Of a stretch of 64,000 nt of DNA, positions 54,241 through 63,243 are shown piece after piece. Origin of the DNA: Candidatus Bathyarchaeota archaeon. Lineage in GTDB: Archaea > Thermoproteota > Bathyarchaeia > Bathyarchaeales > Bathycorpusculaceae. The stretch covers positions 91,128 to 155,127 of the forward strand of contig PLTA01000034.1 in the NCBI GenBank assembly GCA_003164295.1. Reading direction: 5' to 3'. Position 1 is the stretch's first letter, and every line of letters starts with the position of its first letter. The translations under genes and the position numbers were made by a program. The notes beneath the pieces were generated by a model. The model was not told where the DNA came from, made no database searches, and saw only the letters and a program-made list of their open reading frames with translations.

Positions 54241-54594
54241 TTATTTGGTCTCTAAGCTTTTAATCCTTATTTTTCTTTCAGAAACTACCAGAAAATTACC
54301 GACAATGGCTTCACCGTAAGTCGCTACGACAAAAGACACTATTTTAATCTTGTTTTCTGTACGTTCATCTTTTAACCTTAATAGAATTAGTCCTTGGGGC
54401 TTATAGAAGCCGGCAAGTCTACCAAAATCTTTGTCATTAGTAATTAAGATGTGTTTTTCAGCAACCGCTCTTTTCATTATCTCTTCATCGTCCGCACCTC
54501 TCATGCAGGCGATAACCGAAATAGAATCAAAACCCATCTGCGTAAGTTTTTCAGAAACAATTATGCCTGTGCTTTCGTCAACCAGGAATTTCAC
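54241..54594 (-). CDS. DUF5615 PIN-like toxin
   Basis: 117 residues. MKFLVDESTGIIVSEKLTQMGFDSISV gives the first Asp of the PIN fold, GADDEEIMKRAVAEKHILITNDKDFGRLAG the acidic TNDKDF motif. DUF5615 proteins are predicted RNases related to VapC and Mut7-C. Preceded by the DUF433 gene (12 nt apart). The pair is on the same strand as the mfn genes and lies between mfnA and mfnD. Confidence 0.85.
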   Translation of the reverse strand: MKFLVDESTGIIVSEKLTQMGFDSISVIACMRGADDEEIMKRAVAEKHILITNDKDFGRLAGFYKPQGLILLRLKDERTENKIKIVSFVVATYGEAIVGNFLVVSERKIRIKSLETK

Positions 54595-54606
54595 GGAAGG
54601 TCTAAC

Positions 54607-54852
54607 TCACGTAACGGTTATGGGGTAAATTTCTTCTTCGCCTGCAACTTTTGCAGCATAAAGCAAAACTGCTCTGATATCCTCCTTTGTAAGATGAGGG
54701 TAATCCTTGAGAATTTCTTCGCATGATAACCCTTGAGCAAGTAGTCTTAGAACAAGTTCTACGGTAATTCTAGTTCCTTTTAAGATAGGTTTTCCCGCCA
54801 TTATTTTTGGATTTGTAACTATTTTTGCTAATAGCTTGTCTTCAGTTTTCAT
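54607..54852 (-). CDS. DUF433 antitoxin
   Basis: 81 residues. KIVTNPKIMAGKPILKGTRITVELVLRLLAQGLSCEEILKDYPHLTKEDIRAVLLYAAKVAGEE is the standard DUF433 helix-turn-helix protein (GKPxIxGTRIxVxxILxxLAxGxSxxEILxxYPxLT). It usually binds its own promoter and neutralises the DUF5615 toxin. Upstream, 79 nt separates it from mfnA. Confidence 0.92.
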   Translation of the reverse strand: MKTEDKLLAKIVTNPKIMAGKPILKGTRITVELVLRLLAQGLSCEEILKDYPHLTKEDIRAVLLYAAKVAGEEEIYPITVT

Positions 54853-54931
54853 TTCGTCTTACGCTCTATTGGAATTAATGTTCACTTCTACCCTAATAAA
54901 ATATTGCAGTTTGCCATTCAAACTTTTTTGC

Positions 54932-56071
54932 CTATTTTTTGTTGGAATTAACCAAATCTTTTAAGAAAACTACAGCATGCTTTCTGGTAACATGGGGCAT
55001 AACAACAACTCTTATGCAGTCATAGCGTGGAATGTAGGAAACAAACCAGCCTTTTTTCCAGAGCTTTTCCGAAAGTAGTTTAGTGTCGTTGCCACTGCGA
55101 AACGCCACAATGTTTAGCGTTGGTTCCACGACAAGGCTGAAACCTGCATCTTCGAGTCCATCAGTTAACAGCTGGGTTGTTTTCATGCAGTTGCCTACTA
55201 TTTTTTTGAAGCCGGTCATGCCGAGAACCTTAAAGACTGCCCAAGCCGAAGCTGCAGATGCCCCCGTGCGTGTCCCAACAAATGTGTATTGGAAATTATC
55301 CGTTAAGTAGGGCGTTTCAGTTTTGATGAAATCCAATTCCTGAGGATTCCTGAAAATAATGCCTCCGGCAGGAATTGCAGCCATGCCCATCTTGTGAGGA
55401 TCAACAGTTATCGATTTTACCGTTTCGAGGCTGAAATCGAACAAGTACTTCGAATCGTTAAGAAAAGGAATTACCAAGCCGCCAAAGGCAGCATCAACAT
55501 GCAACCAAACATTATGCTCCAAAGCAACCTTCGATAACTCTTCGATAGAATCAATAACACCCAATTCTGCTGTTCCAGCTGTGCCCACAATGGCAACAGT
55601 ATTGTTAGTAACGCACTCTTTAATCGATGTCAAATCAACTTTAAACGACCTGTCTAAACCTGCATAGACAGGCTTAAGATTCAACATATTGCAGATTTTA
55701 GTGAAAGAGAAATGGGTTGATTCAGGCAAAACGACTTCGGGCCGATCGACATGTGCTATGTTTCGTGCTGCTAAGAGAGCCAAAAAATTTGCCTCTGTTC
55801 CTCCAGATACAATTGAGCCCACACAATTCGTACCATGTAGAAGCGTTGCTAATTGACAGATGACGTCTTTTTCAAGTTGAACACTTCCAGGAAAAAGCCC
55901 CGGATCACCCAAATTTGAACTTAAAAAAAGTCGATAAGCCTTCTCTGCAATTGGATGAGGCCTAGTGCACATAGAACATAAAATTTTGCCATCATCGTAG
56001 CGTTTGTCTTGTTGTTGGATTTTTTTAAGCTCGGACAAAACTGTTTTCCGGTTTAACCCTTCAGGCTGCAA
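54932..56071 (-). CDS. mfnA: MfnA, L-tyrosine decarboxylase
   Basis: 379 residues, group II PLP decarboxylase: GSIVSGGTEANFLALLAARN, WLHVDAAFGGLVIPF (cofactor-binding D) and SITVDPHKMGMAAIPAGGIIF with the PLP lysine. Length and spacing are those of archaeal MfnA, which makes tyramine for methanofuran; in archaea without methanofuran its relatives act as aspartate decarboxylases for CoA. The neighbours favour tyramine here. Separated from mfnB by 3 nt. Confidence 0.9.
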   Translation of the reverse strand: MQPEGLNRKTVLSELKKIQQQDKRYDDGKILCSMCTRPHPIAEKAYRLFLSSNLGDPGLFPGSVQLEKDVICQLATLLHGTNCVGSIVSGGTEANFLALLAARNIAHVDRPEVVLPESTHFSFTKICNMLNLKPVYAGLDRSFKVDLTSIKECVTNNTVAIVGTAGTAELGVIDSIEELSKVALEHNVWLHVDAAFGGLVIPFLNDSKYLFDFSLETVKSITVDPHKMGMAAIPAGGIIFRNPQELDFIKTETPYLTDNFQYTFVGTRTGASAASAWAVFKVLGMTGFKKIVGNCMKTTQLLTDGLEDAGFSLVVEPTLNIVAFRSGNDTKLLSEKLWKKGWFVSYIPRYDCIRVVVMPHVTRKHAVVFLKDLVNSNKK

Positions 56072-56074
56072 TGG

Positions 56075-56812
56075 CTAAGCACTCTTGTTGACTTTTTGTT
56101 CTGACTTCTTCAGGGTTTCAACTAATTCGCGTACTTTTTGTTCGGTAATCTCTCCTTTTACTCTGTCATTGTTTGTACACACTGCCCCTCGAAACCCTGC
56201 AATATCAGCGCCTAAACCGTAAACCACAGGTAAATCCTGTATTCGAAGCGATCCAGCCAGTGCGACTTCCAAACCAAATTTATGTGCGGAATCAACAAAT
56301 TTCTGAAGTTGCAGACCAGTCAGGAAATTGAAGAGGTTTTTGTTGTCTTTAACAGCGGTATCAAGCATAGCAACGTCAACCTGAGCCTTACTTGCTATTT
56401 CTGAAATAAGCAGCGGGTCTAATCCACCAACTCTTTCTGCATCAGCGTACCCAGCAGCAACTACTTTGATAAATGGATTGTATTCTTTGGCTGCCCTATT
56501 GACGTTCTGCAATAAACAAATTGCTTCTTGCGAAGTTTTGAATCCGTGAAGACCCACTTTAATAAAATCCACACCGAGTGTTGCAGCTCCCAAGGCAGCT
56601 AAAGAGATAGACCCTGGCAAGTTTGGGACTTCACCCAACGTACAACTTACCTTGATGTTTTTGGGAGTAATTTCCCTTATTCGCTTTATGACCCATGGAA
56701 AATTGGCTCCTAAAGGACCCTCACTTGGATTTTTGACGTCAATTATGTCTGCGCCTCCGGCAATGGCTTCAGAGGCCTCTTTTTCGTTCATGGGGCTTAT
56801 GAGTAGCTTCAA
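56075..56812 (-). CDS. mfnB: MfnB, 4-(hydroxymethyl)-2-furancarboxaldehyde-phosphate synthase
   Basis: 245 residues, TIM barrel: MKLLISPMNEKEASEAIAGGADIIDVKNPSEGPLGANFPWVI, then KVSCTLGEVPNLPGSISLAALGAATLGVDFIKVGLHG, DVAMLDTAVKDNKNLFNFL and LAGSLRIQDLPVVYGLGADIAGFRGAVC. DVKNP holds the catalytic Lys. The enzyme makes the furan phosphate from two glyceraldehyde-3-phosphate molecules. First gene of the minus-strand cluster; 104 nt upstream is the divergent HisA-like gene. Confidence 0.93.
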   Translation of the reverse strand: MKLLISPMNEKEASEAIAGGADIIDVKNPSEGPLGANFPWVIKRIREITPKNIKVSCTLGEVPNLPGSISLAALGAATLGVDFIKVGLHGFKTSQEAICLLQNVNRAAKEYNPFIKVVAAGYADAERVGGLDPLLISEIASKAQVDVAMLDTAVKDNKNLFNFLTGLQLQKFVDSAHKFGLEVALAGSLRIQDLPVVYGLGADIAGFRGAVCTNNDRVKGEITEQKVRELVETLKKSEQKVNKSA

Positions 56813-56916
56813 GGTGGTATCATAAACATGCGCATTAATGACGCCTTTAAAACTTTTGCTCTCTTGATGATTAGGTTTTTCTATTCGTGAAGAGTCAATT
56901 CAGGTAGGTAAAGCGC

Positions 56917-57645
56917 TTGAAAGTTATTCCTGTAATTGACATTTTAAACGGCATTGTTGTCCATGCAGTCAGAGGAAAGAGACGTGAATATCAACCTCTC
57001 CAAAGTAGTTTAACAAAGTCGGTTGAGCCGTTAGAAGTTGCTTGCGCATTCAAAACGCTTGGGTTCAAAGAGCTCTACATTGCGGATTTAGACGCCATCA
57101 CAGGAGGCGAGGCAAATTTGCAAGTGATCAAAAAGATAGCCGATGAAACAAGCCTGAAATTAATGGTTGATGCTGGAGTAACTGATATAGAAAAAGCGGA
57201 GAGACTTCTTGAAGCTGGAGTTTCAAAAGTGGTGATTGGAACTGAAACCTTGCAGAACAAAAGTTTTGTAGGTGAGGCAGTTCGGGTTTTGGGAAGCACG
57301 CGGGTTATTGTTAGTTTAGATTTGAAGGGAGATAAATTGCTTGTTAAGTTGGGGTTTGCTGGCTGCATGGATCCATTGTGTCTACTGCATGAGTTTAAGA
57401 AAATGGGGGTTTCAAATGTTGTTATTTTGGATTTAACACGTGTCGGCAGTAGTGAAGGAGTTAATTTTAATTTTTTGATGGGTGCTCTTAAAGAAGATAT
57501 GAATGTTTATGTCGGTGGCGGAGTACGAGACATTAAAGACGTATTTGAATTACGTGATTTAGGCGTTTGTGGAGTGTTAGTAGCTACTGCTTTACATTCC
57601 AACAAAATTTCAATGGGAGAATTAAAGCAGGCTGAAATGATTTAG
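56917..57645 (+). CDS. HisA-related (COG1411-like) TIM-barrel protein
   Basis: 242 residues, TTG start. VIPVIDILNGIVVHAVRGKRREYQPLQS opens as in HisA; LYIADLDAITG, MVDAGV, VVIGTET and VYVGGGVRDIKDV follow the barrel. It lacks the usual length and some HisA active-site residues and resembles the HisA-like family found with methanofuran or methanopterin genes, function unsettled. Divergent from mfnB with a shared 104-nt promoter region. A role in cofactor synthesis is inference. Confidence 0.75.
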   Translation: MKVIPVIDILNGIVVHAVRGKRREYQPLQSSLTKSVEPLEVACAFKTLGFKELYIADLDAITGGEANLQVIKKIADETSLKLMVDAGVTDIEKAERLLEAGVSKVVIGTETLQNKSFVGEAVRVLGSTRVIVSLDLKGDKLLVKLGFAGCMDPLCLLHEFKKMGVSNVVILDLTRVGSSEGVNFNFLMGALKEDMNVYVGGGVRDIKDVFELRDLGVCGVLVATALHSNKISMGELKQAEMI

Positions 57646-57650
57646 CACTG

Positions 57651-58367
57651 TCATGGCTTTGCTAAACAGATAATGCCTCCAAACTGAGCGATGCGTTTGC
57701 CCGCGGTTGATTCAGCATTAATAACTCGTGTTTTAACGCCATTGTTCGCGGCAACCTGCATCAATCTCTGGACACGGTATTTTTGCCGACTTTTGGAAAG
57801 ATACTCATCTGTAAGCATAAGATATTCAGGCTTAGGTTTTCCTTCCTGTTGTGGTTCCAGGATAAAATGTTCTGCTTCTTGTAGAGAAAAATGAATCAAA
57901 TTGTCGGTGGCGTTTAACCTTTTTTCAAGGATTTCAAGCAGATTTTCGGTTTCTTCAGCTGTGGTTTCGGAGATTAACTGTTTAAACATGGATGTTTGTG
58001 TTAGAACGGATACTTGCGTTGGCGTGCTGGCTGAACCCGTTATAGGCGAGAAAACTGTTTTGCCTTGTCCTTGAAGTAGCCAATTGTGGTGTCCTTTGAT
58101 ATGATTAAGGAATTGGTGTGAGTAATTGGTTTTAGCTGGGGAAGCCACTATGATGCTTCTTATGCCTTCTTTAAGTATTGGTCTTAACGCGTTTATGATG
58201 ATTTCGTGAAAATTATAGAGGGTTTTGGGGTCATTTCGGTCGTTCAACATGATGTTCTGTTGGTGTTTGGCAACCTGACTGAAAACTTGCCAGATGGCAG
58301 CGTGATTTTGCTCTATTCCGATGAGAACTGCTACGGGGTATCCGCGTTTGTAAGATTTCGGTGACAT
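57651..58367 (-). CDS. eRF1/Pelota domain 2-3-like protein
   Basis: 238 residues. YPVAVLIGIEQNHAAIWQVFSQV is like the start of eRF1 domain 2; SIIVASPAKTNYSHQFLNHIKG continues the core; VAANNGVKTRVINAESTAGKRIAQFGGIICLAKP ends as eRF1 domain 3 (S..G..L..LGGI). Domain 1 (NIKS) is absent, so it is not a release factor; archaeal and bacterial relatives of this kind are predicted tRNA or ribosome rescue factors. Convergent with the HisA-like gene, 5 nt apart. Confidence 0.7.
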   Translation of the reverse strand: MSPKSYKRGYPVAVLIGIEQNHAAIWQVFSQVAKHQQNIMLNDRNDPKTLYNFHEIIINALRPILKEGIRSIIVASPAKTNYSHQFLNHIKGHHNWLLQGQGKTVFSPITGSASTPTQVSVLTQTSMFKQLISETTAEETENLLEILEKRLNATDNLIHFSLQEAEHFILEPQQEGKPKPEYLMLTDEYLSKSRQKYRVQRLMQVAANNGVKTRVINAESTAGKRIAQFGGIICLAKP

Positions 58368-58487
58368 TTTGTTTTCCTTAGGTGAATCAGCAATTTATAG
58401 TATTTAGCCTTCGCACTAAGTTCATAAATAAACACATTTAAATCGACACGTTTATGAAAGCGTAAAACCGAATTTACATGAGAACAC

Positions 58488-58820
58488 ATGATTGAAGTTG
58501 ACAACAGAAAAGAACTAAATGTCATATTAGCGCAAACCGAAAGGTTGCTTGTTTTGTTTTATGCTTCATGGTGCCCATACTGCACAAATTTTGTGCCAGT
58601 TTTTGATAAGAAAATAGTTAAATTTAACGTTGGAAAAGTTATTCATGTTCTCTTAGATGACTACAACAATCCATTATGGGATGATTATGATATCGAGGCG
58701 GTTCCAACCGTAATATTTTTCGAAAACGGGAAGGTTAGCAAACGTCTCGATGGAAAATCAGGGTTAGGCTTAAGTGAGAACAAGCTGAATGTGTGGTTGG
58801 AACAGTTTAAAGTTCCATAA
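58488..58820 (+). CDS. thioredoxin-like protein
   Basis: 110 residues. LLVLFYASWCPYCTNFVPVFDK has WCPYC, a CPxC active site closer to glutaredoxin-like or DsbA-like CPYC than to the CGPC of thioredoxin, and VPTVIFFENGKVSKRLDG carries the cis-Pro. Cytoplasmic, single domain. Its redox partner cannot be read. Confidence 0.9.
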   Translation: MIEVDNRKELNVILAQTERLLVLFYASWCPYCTNFVPVFDKKIVKFNVGKVIHVLLDDYNNPLWDDYDIEAVPTVIFFENGKVSKRLDGKSGLGLSENKLNVWLEQFKVP

Positions 58821-58917
58821 ACTGAAGATAATCGAATTATAATCATTGCTAAAATATCTACTACAAACAAAAATTTTTAAAGCTATTTTTTTTTAAAAAA
58901 AAGAAAAGAAGATAATT

Positions 58918-59460
58918 TTAGGTTGGGGACGTCGGCGGGGGTGGAGATGGAGTAGGTGATGGCTCATTCATGCTGATAGGTGATTTTCCGGTTTGAGCCA
59001 CTGTGGTTCCTGCCCAGCGGTCTGTCAATTTTTGGCGTTTGTCAGGTCCGGTTGTTACAATTGCTATTAACCAGTCAAGAAATACTAAAAGCGGGTTAAT
59101 TTTGCTAATGTTGCGGATAAACGATTGACCAAATGTTACCCTGGCACCTTTTACTGTTTGAACTTGTAATCCCATGAGTCTTTTTCCTATCGTCGCACCC
59201 CAAACAACATCTAAGATAATAAAATATAGTATTGAAAGCAACCCAAATAGTCCAAAAGTTACCCATAGTCCTCCATAGAATAACAGGTTTCCTGTGGTAG
59301 CTGCAGCGACTGCTAATGCTATTGCTAATATAATCCCTAAAATGGTCGTGACTACAAAAATAATAATGCCGTCAATGATGTAAGCGATTAATCGTATAAG
59401 CCAAAGAGAAAAATCAAGTTGCCCGCTAGTTTGTTGTCCACTATTACTGCTAGTTGTCAT
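58918..59460 (-). CDS. RDD-family membrane protein
   Basis: 180 residues. SLWLIRLIAYIIDGIIIFVVTTILGIIL (first helix with the R..D of the family), two to three more helices, and TIGKRLMGLQVQTVKGARVTFGQSFIRNI, the RDD block G(K/R)...L.V. A Pro/Ser tail follows (SPTPSPPPPTSPT). Function unknown in general; transport of small ions has been suggested for some members. Confidence 0.85.
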   Translation of the reverse strand: MTTSSNSGQQTSGQLDFSLWLIRLIAYIIDGIIIFVVTTILGIILAIALAVAAATTGNLLFYGGLWVTFGLFGLLSILYFIILDVVWGATIGKRLMGLQVQTVKGARVTFGQSFIRNISKINPLLVFLDWLIAIVTTGPDKRQKLTDRWAGTTVAQTGKSPISMNEPSPTPSPPPPTSPT

Positions 59461-59547
59461 TTAATAAAAACCTCTAGTTAAATCGTTGTTAAAGTTATTA
59501 TTATCGTTTTCTACTCAGGCAATTAGACACTAAAAAGGATAGACTTT

Positions 59548-60198
59548 TTAGGTTTTGAAACCAATTAAAAGCGCTATCTCCAGCCATTTCCAATAGCAAT
59601 CGACATCTATATAGCTTATTTGCCGTAACCAGTGAAGCTGTGTTTCGACATCTAAAAGTTTGTTTGATGGGTCTTCGGTTTCAGGAGTTAACCCTGTTGC
59701 AGTCAGAAATTTGTGATGCAGATTTTCTGTTGGTGAAGATACGTGTTCCAAATTGCAGAAAACGCCTTTTGGATTCAACAAGTCGAATACTTCTTTGTAT
59801 AGCTGCTTTTTTCTCGGGTGAGTCATGTGGTGGATAGCTAAACTAGAGACGACAGCATCAAAATGTCCAAGTTGATCCTCCGGCAGTGGAGAGCTAAAAT
59901 CATGTTTCACAATGGTCACATGTTTATCCTGAGCAAAACGTTTCTTGGCTTGTTCAAGCATGGGTTCGGAAAAATCCAGTGCAACTCCTTCAGCATTAGG
60001 CTTATTTAATTTAATCAGTGCCAAAAGCCGTCCATCGCCTGTTCCCAAATCGAGAATTCGCTTGGCATCAAGTGGAATCTGTTCGATGAGTACTTTTTCG
60101 CCTTCGGTTCTATGAGGAAGTTTGTCGGCTCTAGCCAAATATGCGAGTGCATGGTCTACTGTCTGCCATTCGCTTGTGAAGGAGTCTTTTTTAGCCAT
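59548..60198 (-). CDS. SAM-dependent methyltransferase
   Basis: 216 residues: [16 protein letters not shown] (motif I at about 51-66), [17 protein letters not shown], and [17 protein letters not shown] class I methyltransferase of UbiE/Coq5-like type. Substrate unknown. Preceded by a short AT-rich region; the TFS gene diverges from it. Confidence 0.88.
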   Translation of the reverse strand: MAKKDSFTSEWQTVDHALAYLARADKLPHRTEGEKVLIEQIPLDAKRILDLGTGDGRLLALIKLNKPNAEGVALDFSEPMLEQAKKRFAQDKHVTIVKHDFSSPLPEDQLGHFDAVVSSLAIHHMTHPRKKQLYKEVFDLLNPKGVFCNLEHVSSPTENLHHKFLTATGLTPETEDPSNKLLDVETQLHWLRQISYIDVDCYWKWLEIALLIGFKT

Positions 60199-60362
60199 TT
60201 TTTATCCTCCTGCTTAAAGTATGAGCAGTCTATTTAGTTTGCGTTTATTTTTTGAAGAAATTTTGAGGCTTTACCCGAATTTTTAGCTTCAACATAAAGA
60301 ATCCTTATATCCATAATCCGATTAATTTGAAAGGCAATTATTCGTAAGGAGTTCTTCAAATT

Positions 60363-60704
60363 ATGGAGTTTTGTCCAGAATGTGGTTGTCGCCTTGAACC
60401 TAAAAAAAGCGATGGCGCTATAGTACTCGCATGTACCAAATGTAATTACGTTAAAAAGGCTGAAAACAACAGGGCACAAGCCAAAGTAGTGAGAGTTATC
60501 CAACCTAAATCTCAACCATTTATGACAATAATTAGCGAAGAAGATCAGAAAGTAAAAACTTTGCCAACTATTCATATGAAATGTGAAAAATGTGATAATA
60601 CTACTGTTTTTGTTTGGCAGGTCCAGACTAGGGGCGGTGATGAAGCTTCAACCCAGTTTATGCGGTGCACAAAATGTGGGCACACCTTTAGAGAATACAG
60701 TTAG
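60363..60704 (+). CDS. tfs: transcription factor S (TFIIS/RPB9-like)
   Basis: 113 residues, the normal size. N-terminal zinc ribbon FCPECGCRLEPKK...LACTKCNY (about 3-29), C-terminal ribbon MKCEKCDNTTVFVWQVQTRGGDEASTQFMRCTKCGHTFREYS (about 72-113) with the acidic DE hairpin that stimulates RNA cleavage by backtracked RNA polymerase. All eight Cys are present. Conserved in all archaea. Confidence 0.95.
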   Translation: MEFCPECGCRLEPKKSDGAIVLACTKCNYVKKAENNRAQAKVVRVIQPKSQPFMTIISEEDQKVKTLPTIHMKCEKCDNTTVFVWQVQTRGGDEASTQFMRCTKCGHTFREYS

Positions 60705-60768
60705 CTCGCTTGTTTTTTTAGAAAGTTTTTAAAGGCTTGTCTGCTACAATAGTGTGCGGAGAATAATA

Positions 60769-60861
60769 ATGCCGAAAAAAGAAAAACCGTTAACTAAGAA
60801 AGAAAGAGACGAAAAAAGAAAAGCAAAAAAAGCCAAGCAAAGCAAAACACAGACTTCGTAA
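60769..60861 (+). CDS. 30-residue lysine-rich protein
   Basis: ATG at 60769 with GGAG seven bases upstream and TTTTTAAAGG at about 60725 as a possible promoter element. The product (KKEKPLTKKERDEKRKAKK...) is almost wholly basic, like small archaeal DNA- or RNA-binding tails. Too short for a family call; supported by the start signals and its composition. Confidence 0.5.
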   Translation: MPKKEKPLTKKERDEKRKAKKAKQSKTQTS

Positions 60862-60983
60862 AATTTTGAGTCTAGTTTGCTTGCTTCGCCTTTACAATTT
60901 TTATCAGCTTTTTTTATTTTTGTTTTATTAGTTATTGTCTTCTGGGCGAAATGATTTATTTTTCGAGATTGGCGAAGAGGTAC

Positions 60984-62930
60984 TTAGGGTGAATTGATTA
61001 TTCTTGTGTTGTACATTTGTAGGTATTGCAGATGGTTATTGTCGTATGGATAGGTTTCGTTTGAAGGGTAGGGGAAGCTGGTCATGGCTTGAAATGGAAG
61101 CGGGTCTACCGTGAATGGCACATAAGATAATCCTAATCCCTTGAACCAGCAGCTTGCAACTATAAAGTAGTCACGAACCATACCTGGTGGAACTGGTGGA
61201 AGGTTTGCTGGGAACTGAAGCGAAACTGTGTCTCCTTCTCGGCCGATAACAAATTTGTCGTCAGTTGATTGTAGTAACGGTGTCACATCGCCGTATCTCG
61301 TGAAGGCTCCACTGGAGTTTGAATCTGGACTAAATACCTGCTGTAAGTCAGCGTTCGAAGCGGTTACAGTGTGCACAATTATGTTTGGCTGATATGTTGT
61401 ATCTACACCAATACTGTCGAATTCTATGTCTTGATAGTAGTTAATTCTTAACTCAAAATTATTAGTTGGGAACAAACCTGTCAAATTAACATTGAAGGTT
61501 TGATCTGATGTAGAGGGTATAGGAAACTCCCGATTTGCAGGAACAGGAACCCAACTTCCATTTGTTGCTTTCACTTCCATATATGGAGGCGGCGAAGGCA
61601 TAACTCCTGGTTTGCTAGCATAACTCATGAAGTTTACGCCTCCAGCTGAAGTGGTAGGCCAGTTAATTCTAGCGGCAACAACAAGATTGATTTCTTTTGC
61701 GCCTGTAAGGTTTCCAAGATTAAGAGTTAAATTATTCCAAGTCCATCTGGTTGCGGTCGTAAAATTATTATCCATTTTCGAAATTAATGGCAGAACATTT
61801 TGCCCCTGTCCATTTACCGCTGAAATGGGTGCAGTCAAGTTCTGGGTTACTTGGAAAATTGTTCCTTGATTTGTAAGCTTGTAGACAAATGTACTTTTTG
61901 TGGAGAAAACATCTGTGCCAACTGGGTGGTCGACTGCAATTAGCTTAACTGAGTCAAGATAGAATATTTCGTCATTTTCTTCAGCGATTTTCAAATCATA
62001 AAATCCATTTTGCGGCTGAAGCTGAGTTGAATCTAATTTTATATAATCATATGGATAGTTGTAAGAGAAAACCATTGAACCATCTGGTTTAAAATATTCA
62101 AGGTAGCCTAGCCAACCGGTGCCATCGTTAACGTCTGCAACACCATTGTAGTCGGTTCCATTCCATGCATATAGTAGAGGACAGGATGTTGTTGTTCTCA
62201 CGTAGTTGGCTGTCAAATAAATCTCGCTTTCTACATCTACTGTTTTGCTAAGTGTGGAGGATCCGTCGTTCCAGCTTTGAAATGCGTAGTTAACCAGCCC
62301 CCAACCCTCTTTTTGAACTTGGGCATTTGCTGGCAATACAATGGTATGGGATCCCACATTCACAAGGGCATTGTATGGCGATGTTTGAGTAACGCCGTCT
62401 ACAGTGATAGGTATCCCTGGTTGAGAGGCAATTACATTTAGGGTATGTTCACCGGTTGGAACAATATTGAGACTGCTAGTTTGGCCTACGACATTTAACT
62501 GATAAGTTCCGACGCTACTCTCATTTAATACTGCTGTTACAGTTTCTGAAGCTCCTCCGTCAATTTGTACCTGAATTCTTTGAGCAATTGCACCATTTAC
62601 ATTAAACGGTAACAAGTAACTGATGTTTTGCGTTCCAGTATTCTTGACATCGACTGAAACGTTAACAGGTTGGTTAGGCCATGCCTCGAATGGGTTTACA
62701 AAAAGATTAGATACAATTAATGAAGCAGGCAATCCAGTAGGGACTGCTGTTGGAGAAGGCGAAAATGTCGGAACCAACGTTGGAGTGAAAGAAGGACTCG
62801 AGTGCGTAGGCGAAAAATAGCCGGTTTCATTAACATAGACGACCGCTGCGACGGCTACAATAACTACAATAATTAAAATAATTGCTAGGAGTTTACTGAC
62901 TGCTGAACGTGAAAAAACAAAATTAAGCAT
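60984..62930 (-). CDS. large surface protein with CARDB and PEGA-like domains
   Basis: 648 residues. The start RSAVSKLLAIILIIVVIVAVAA looks like an archaeal type IV prepilin or an anchor. After a Ser/Thr/Pro linker (about 40-65) come a CARDB-like domain (SNLFVNPFEAWPNQPVNVSVDVKNTGTQNISY) and a PEGA-like segment (HTLNVIASQPGIPITVDGVTQTSPYNALVNVGSHTI). From about 240 to the end, CPLLYAWNGTDYNGVADVN..., an exported beta domain repeated in archaeal surface proteins, with later modules I do not recognise. Extracellular; function unknown. Confidence 0.7.
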   Translation of the reverse strand: MLNFVFSRSAVSKLLAIILIIVVIVAVAAVVYVNETGYFSPTHSSPSFTPTLVPTFSPSPTAVPTGLPASLIVSNLFVNPFEAWPNQPVNVSVDVKNTGTQNISYLLPFNVNGAIAQRIQVQIDGGASETVTAVLNESSVGTYQLNVVGQTSSLNIVPTGEHTLNVIASQPGIPITVDGVTQTSPYNALVNVGSHTIVLPANAQVQKEGWGLVNYAFQSWNDGSSTLSKTVDVESEIYLTANYVRTTTSCPLLYAWNGTDYNGVADVNDGTGWLGYLEYFKPDGSMVFSYNYPYDYIKLDSTQLQPQNGFYDLKIAEENDEIFYLDSVKLIAVDHPVGTDVFSTKSTFVYKLTNQGTIFQVTQNLTAPISAVNGQGQNVLPLISKMDNNFTTATRWTWNNLTLNLGNLTGAKEINLVVAARINWPTTSAGGVNFMSYASKPGVMPSPPPYMEVKATNGSWVPVPANREFPIPSTSDQTFNVNLTGLFPTNNFELRINYYQDIEFDSIGVDTTYQPNIIVHTVTASNADLQQVFSPDSNSSGAFTRYGDVTPLLQSTDDKFVIGREGDTVSLQFPANLPPVPPGMVRDYFIVASCWFKGLGLSYVPFTVDPLPFQAMTSFPYPSNETYPYDNNHLQYLQMYNTRIINSP

Positions 62931-63243
62931 TACTTTAACAATATAAACTGTAACTATTATAAATTCCCATTACCGGATACCATATTAGAGACTTATTTTC
63001 CAAGACGCTATTCACATTCAAAAGCGGCTAAATTAACGATCCTTTTTTTCAGTTACCAATTTTAACATGCTATCAAATTATAAAAGTGCCAATGAAGACA
63101 ATTGCACGAAAATATTGGAGTTTCAGTTAATTCTGTTTCTCCAAAATGAATTGAAAAAATAAATCGGTATCTGAGGCATATTTTTCTAAATTAATCACGA
63201 CAATGTTAATTAACAATTAACTGACCCTAATGACTCGATTATA
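62931..63243. other. intergenic region between divergent genes
   Basis: 313 bases; nothing coding. TATAAATT at about 62957 could be the TATA element of the surface-protein gene, read on the minus strand. Confidence 0.4.
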
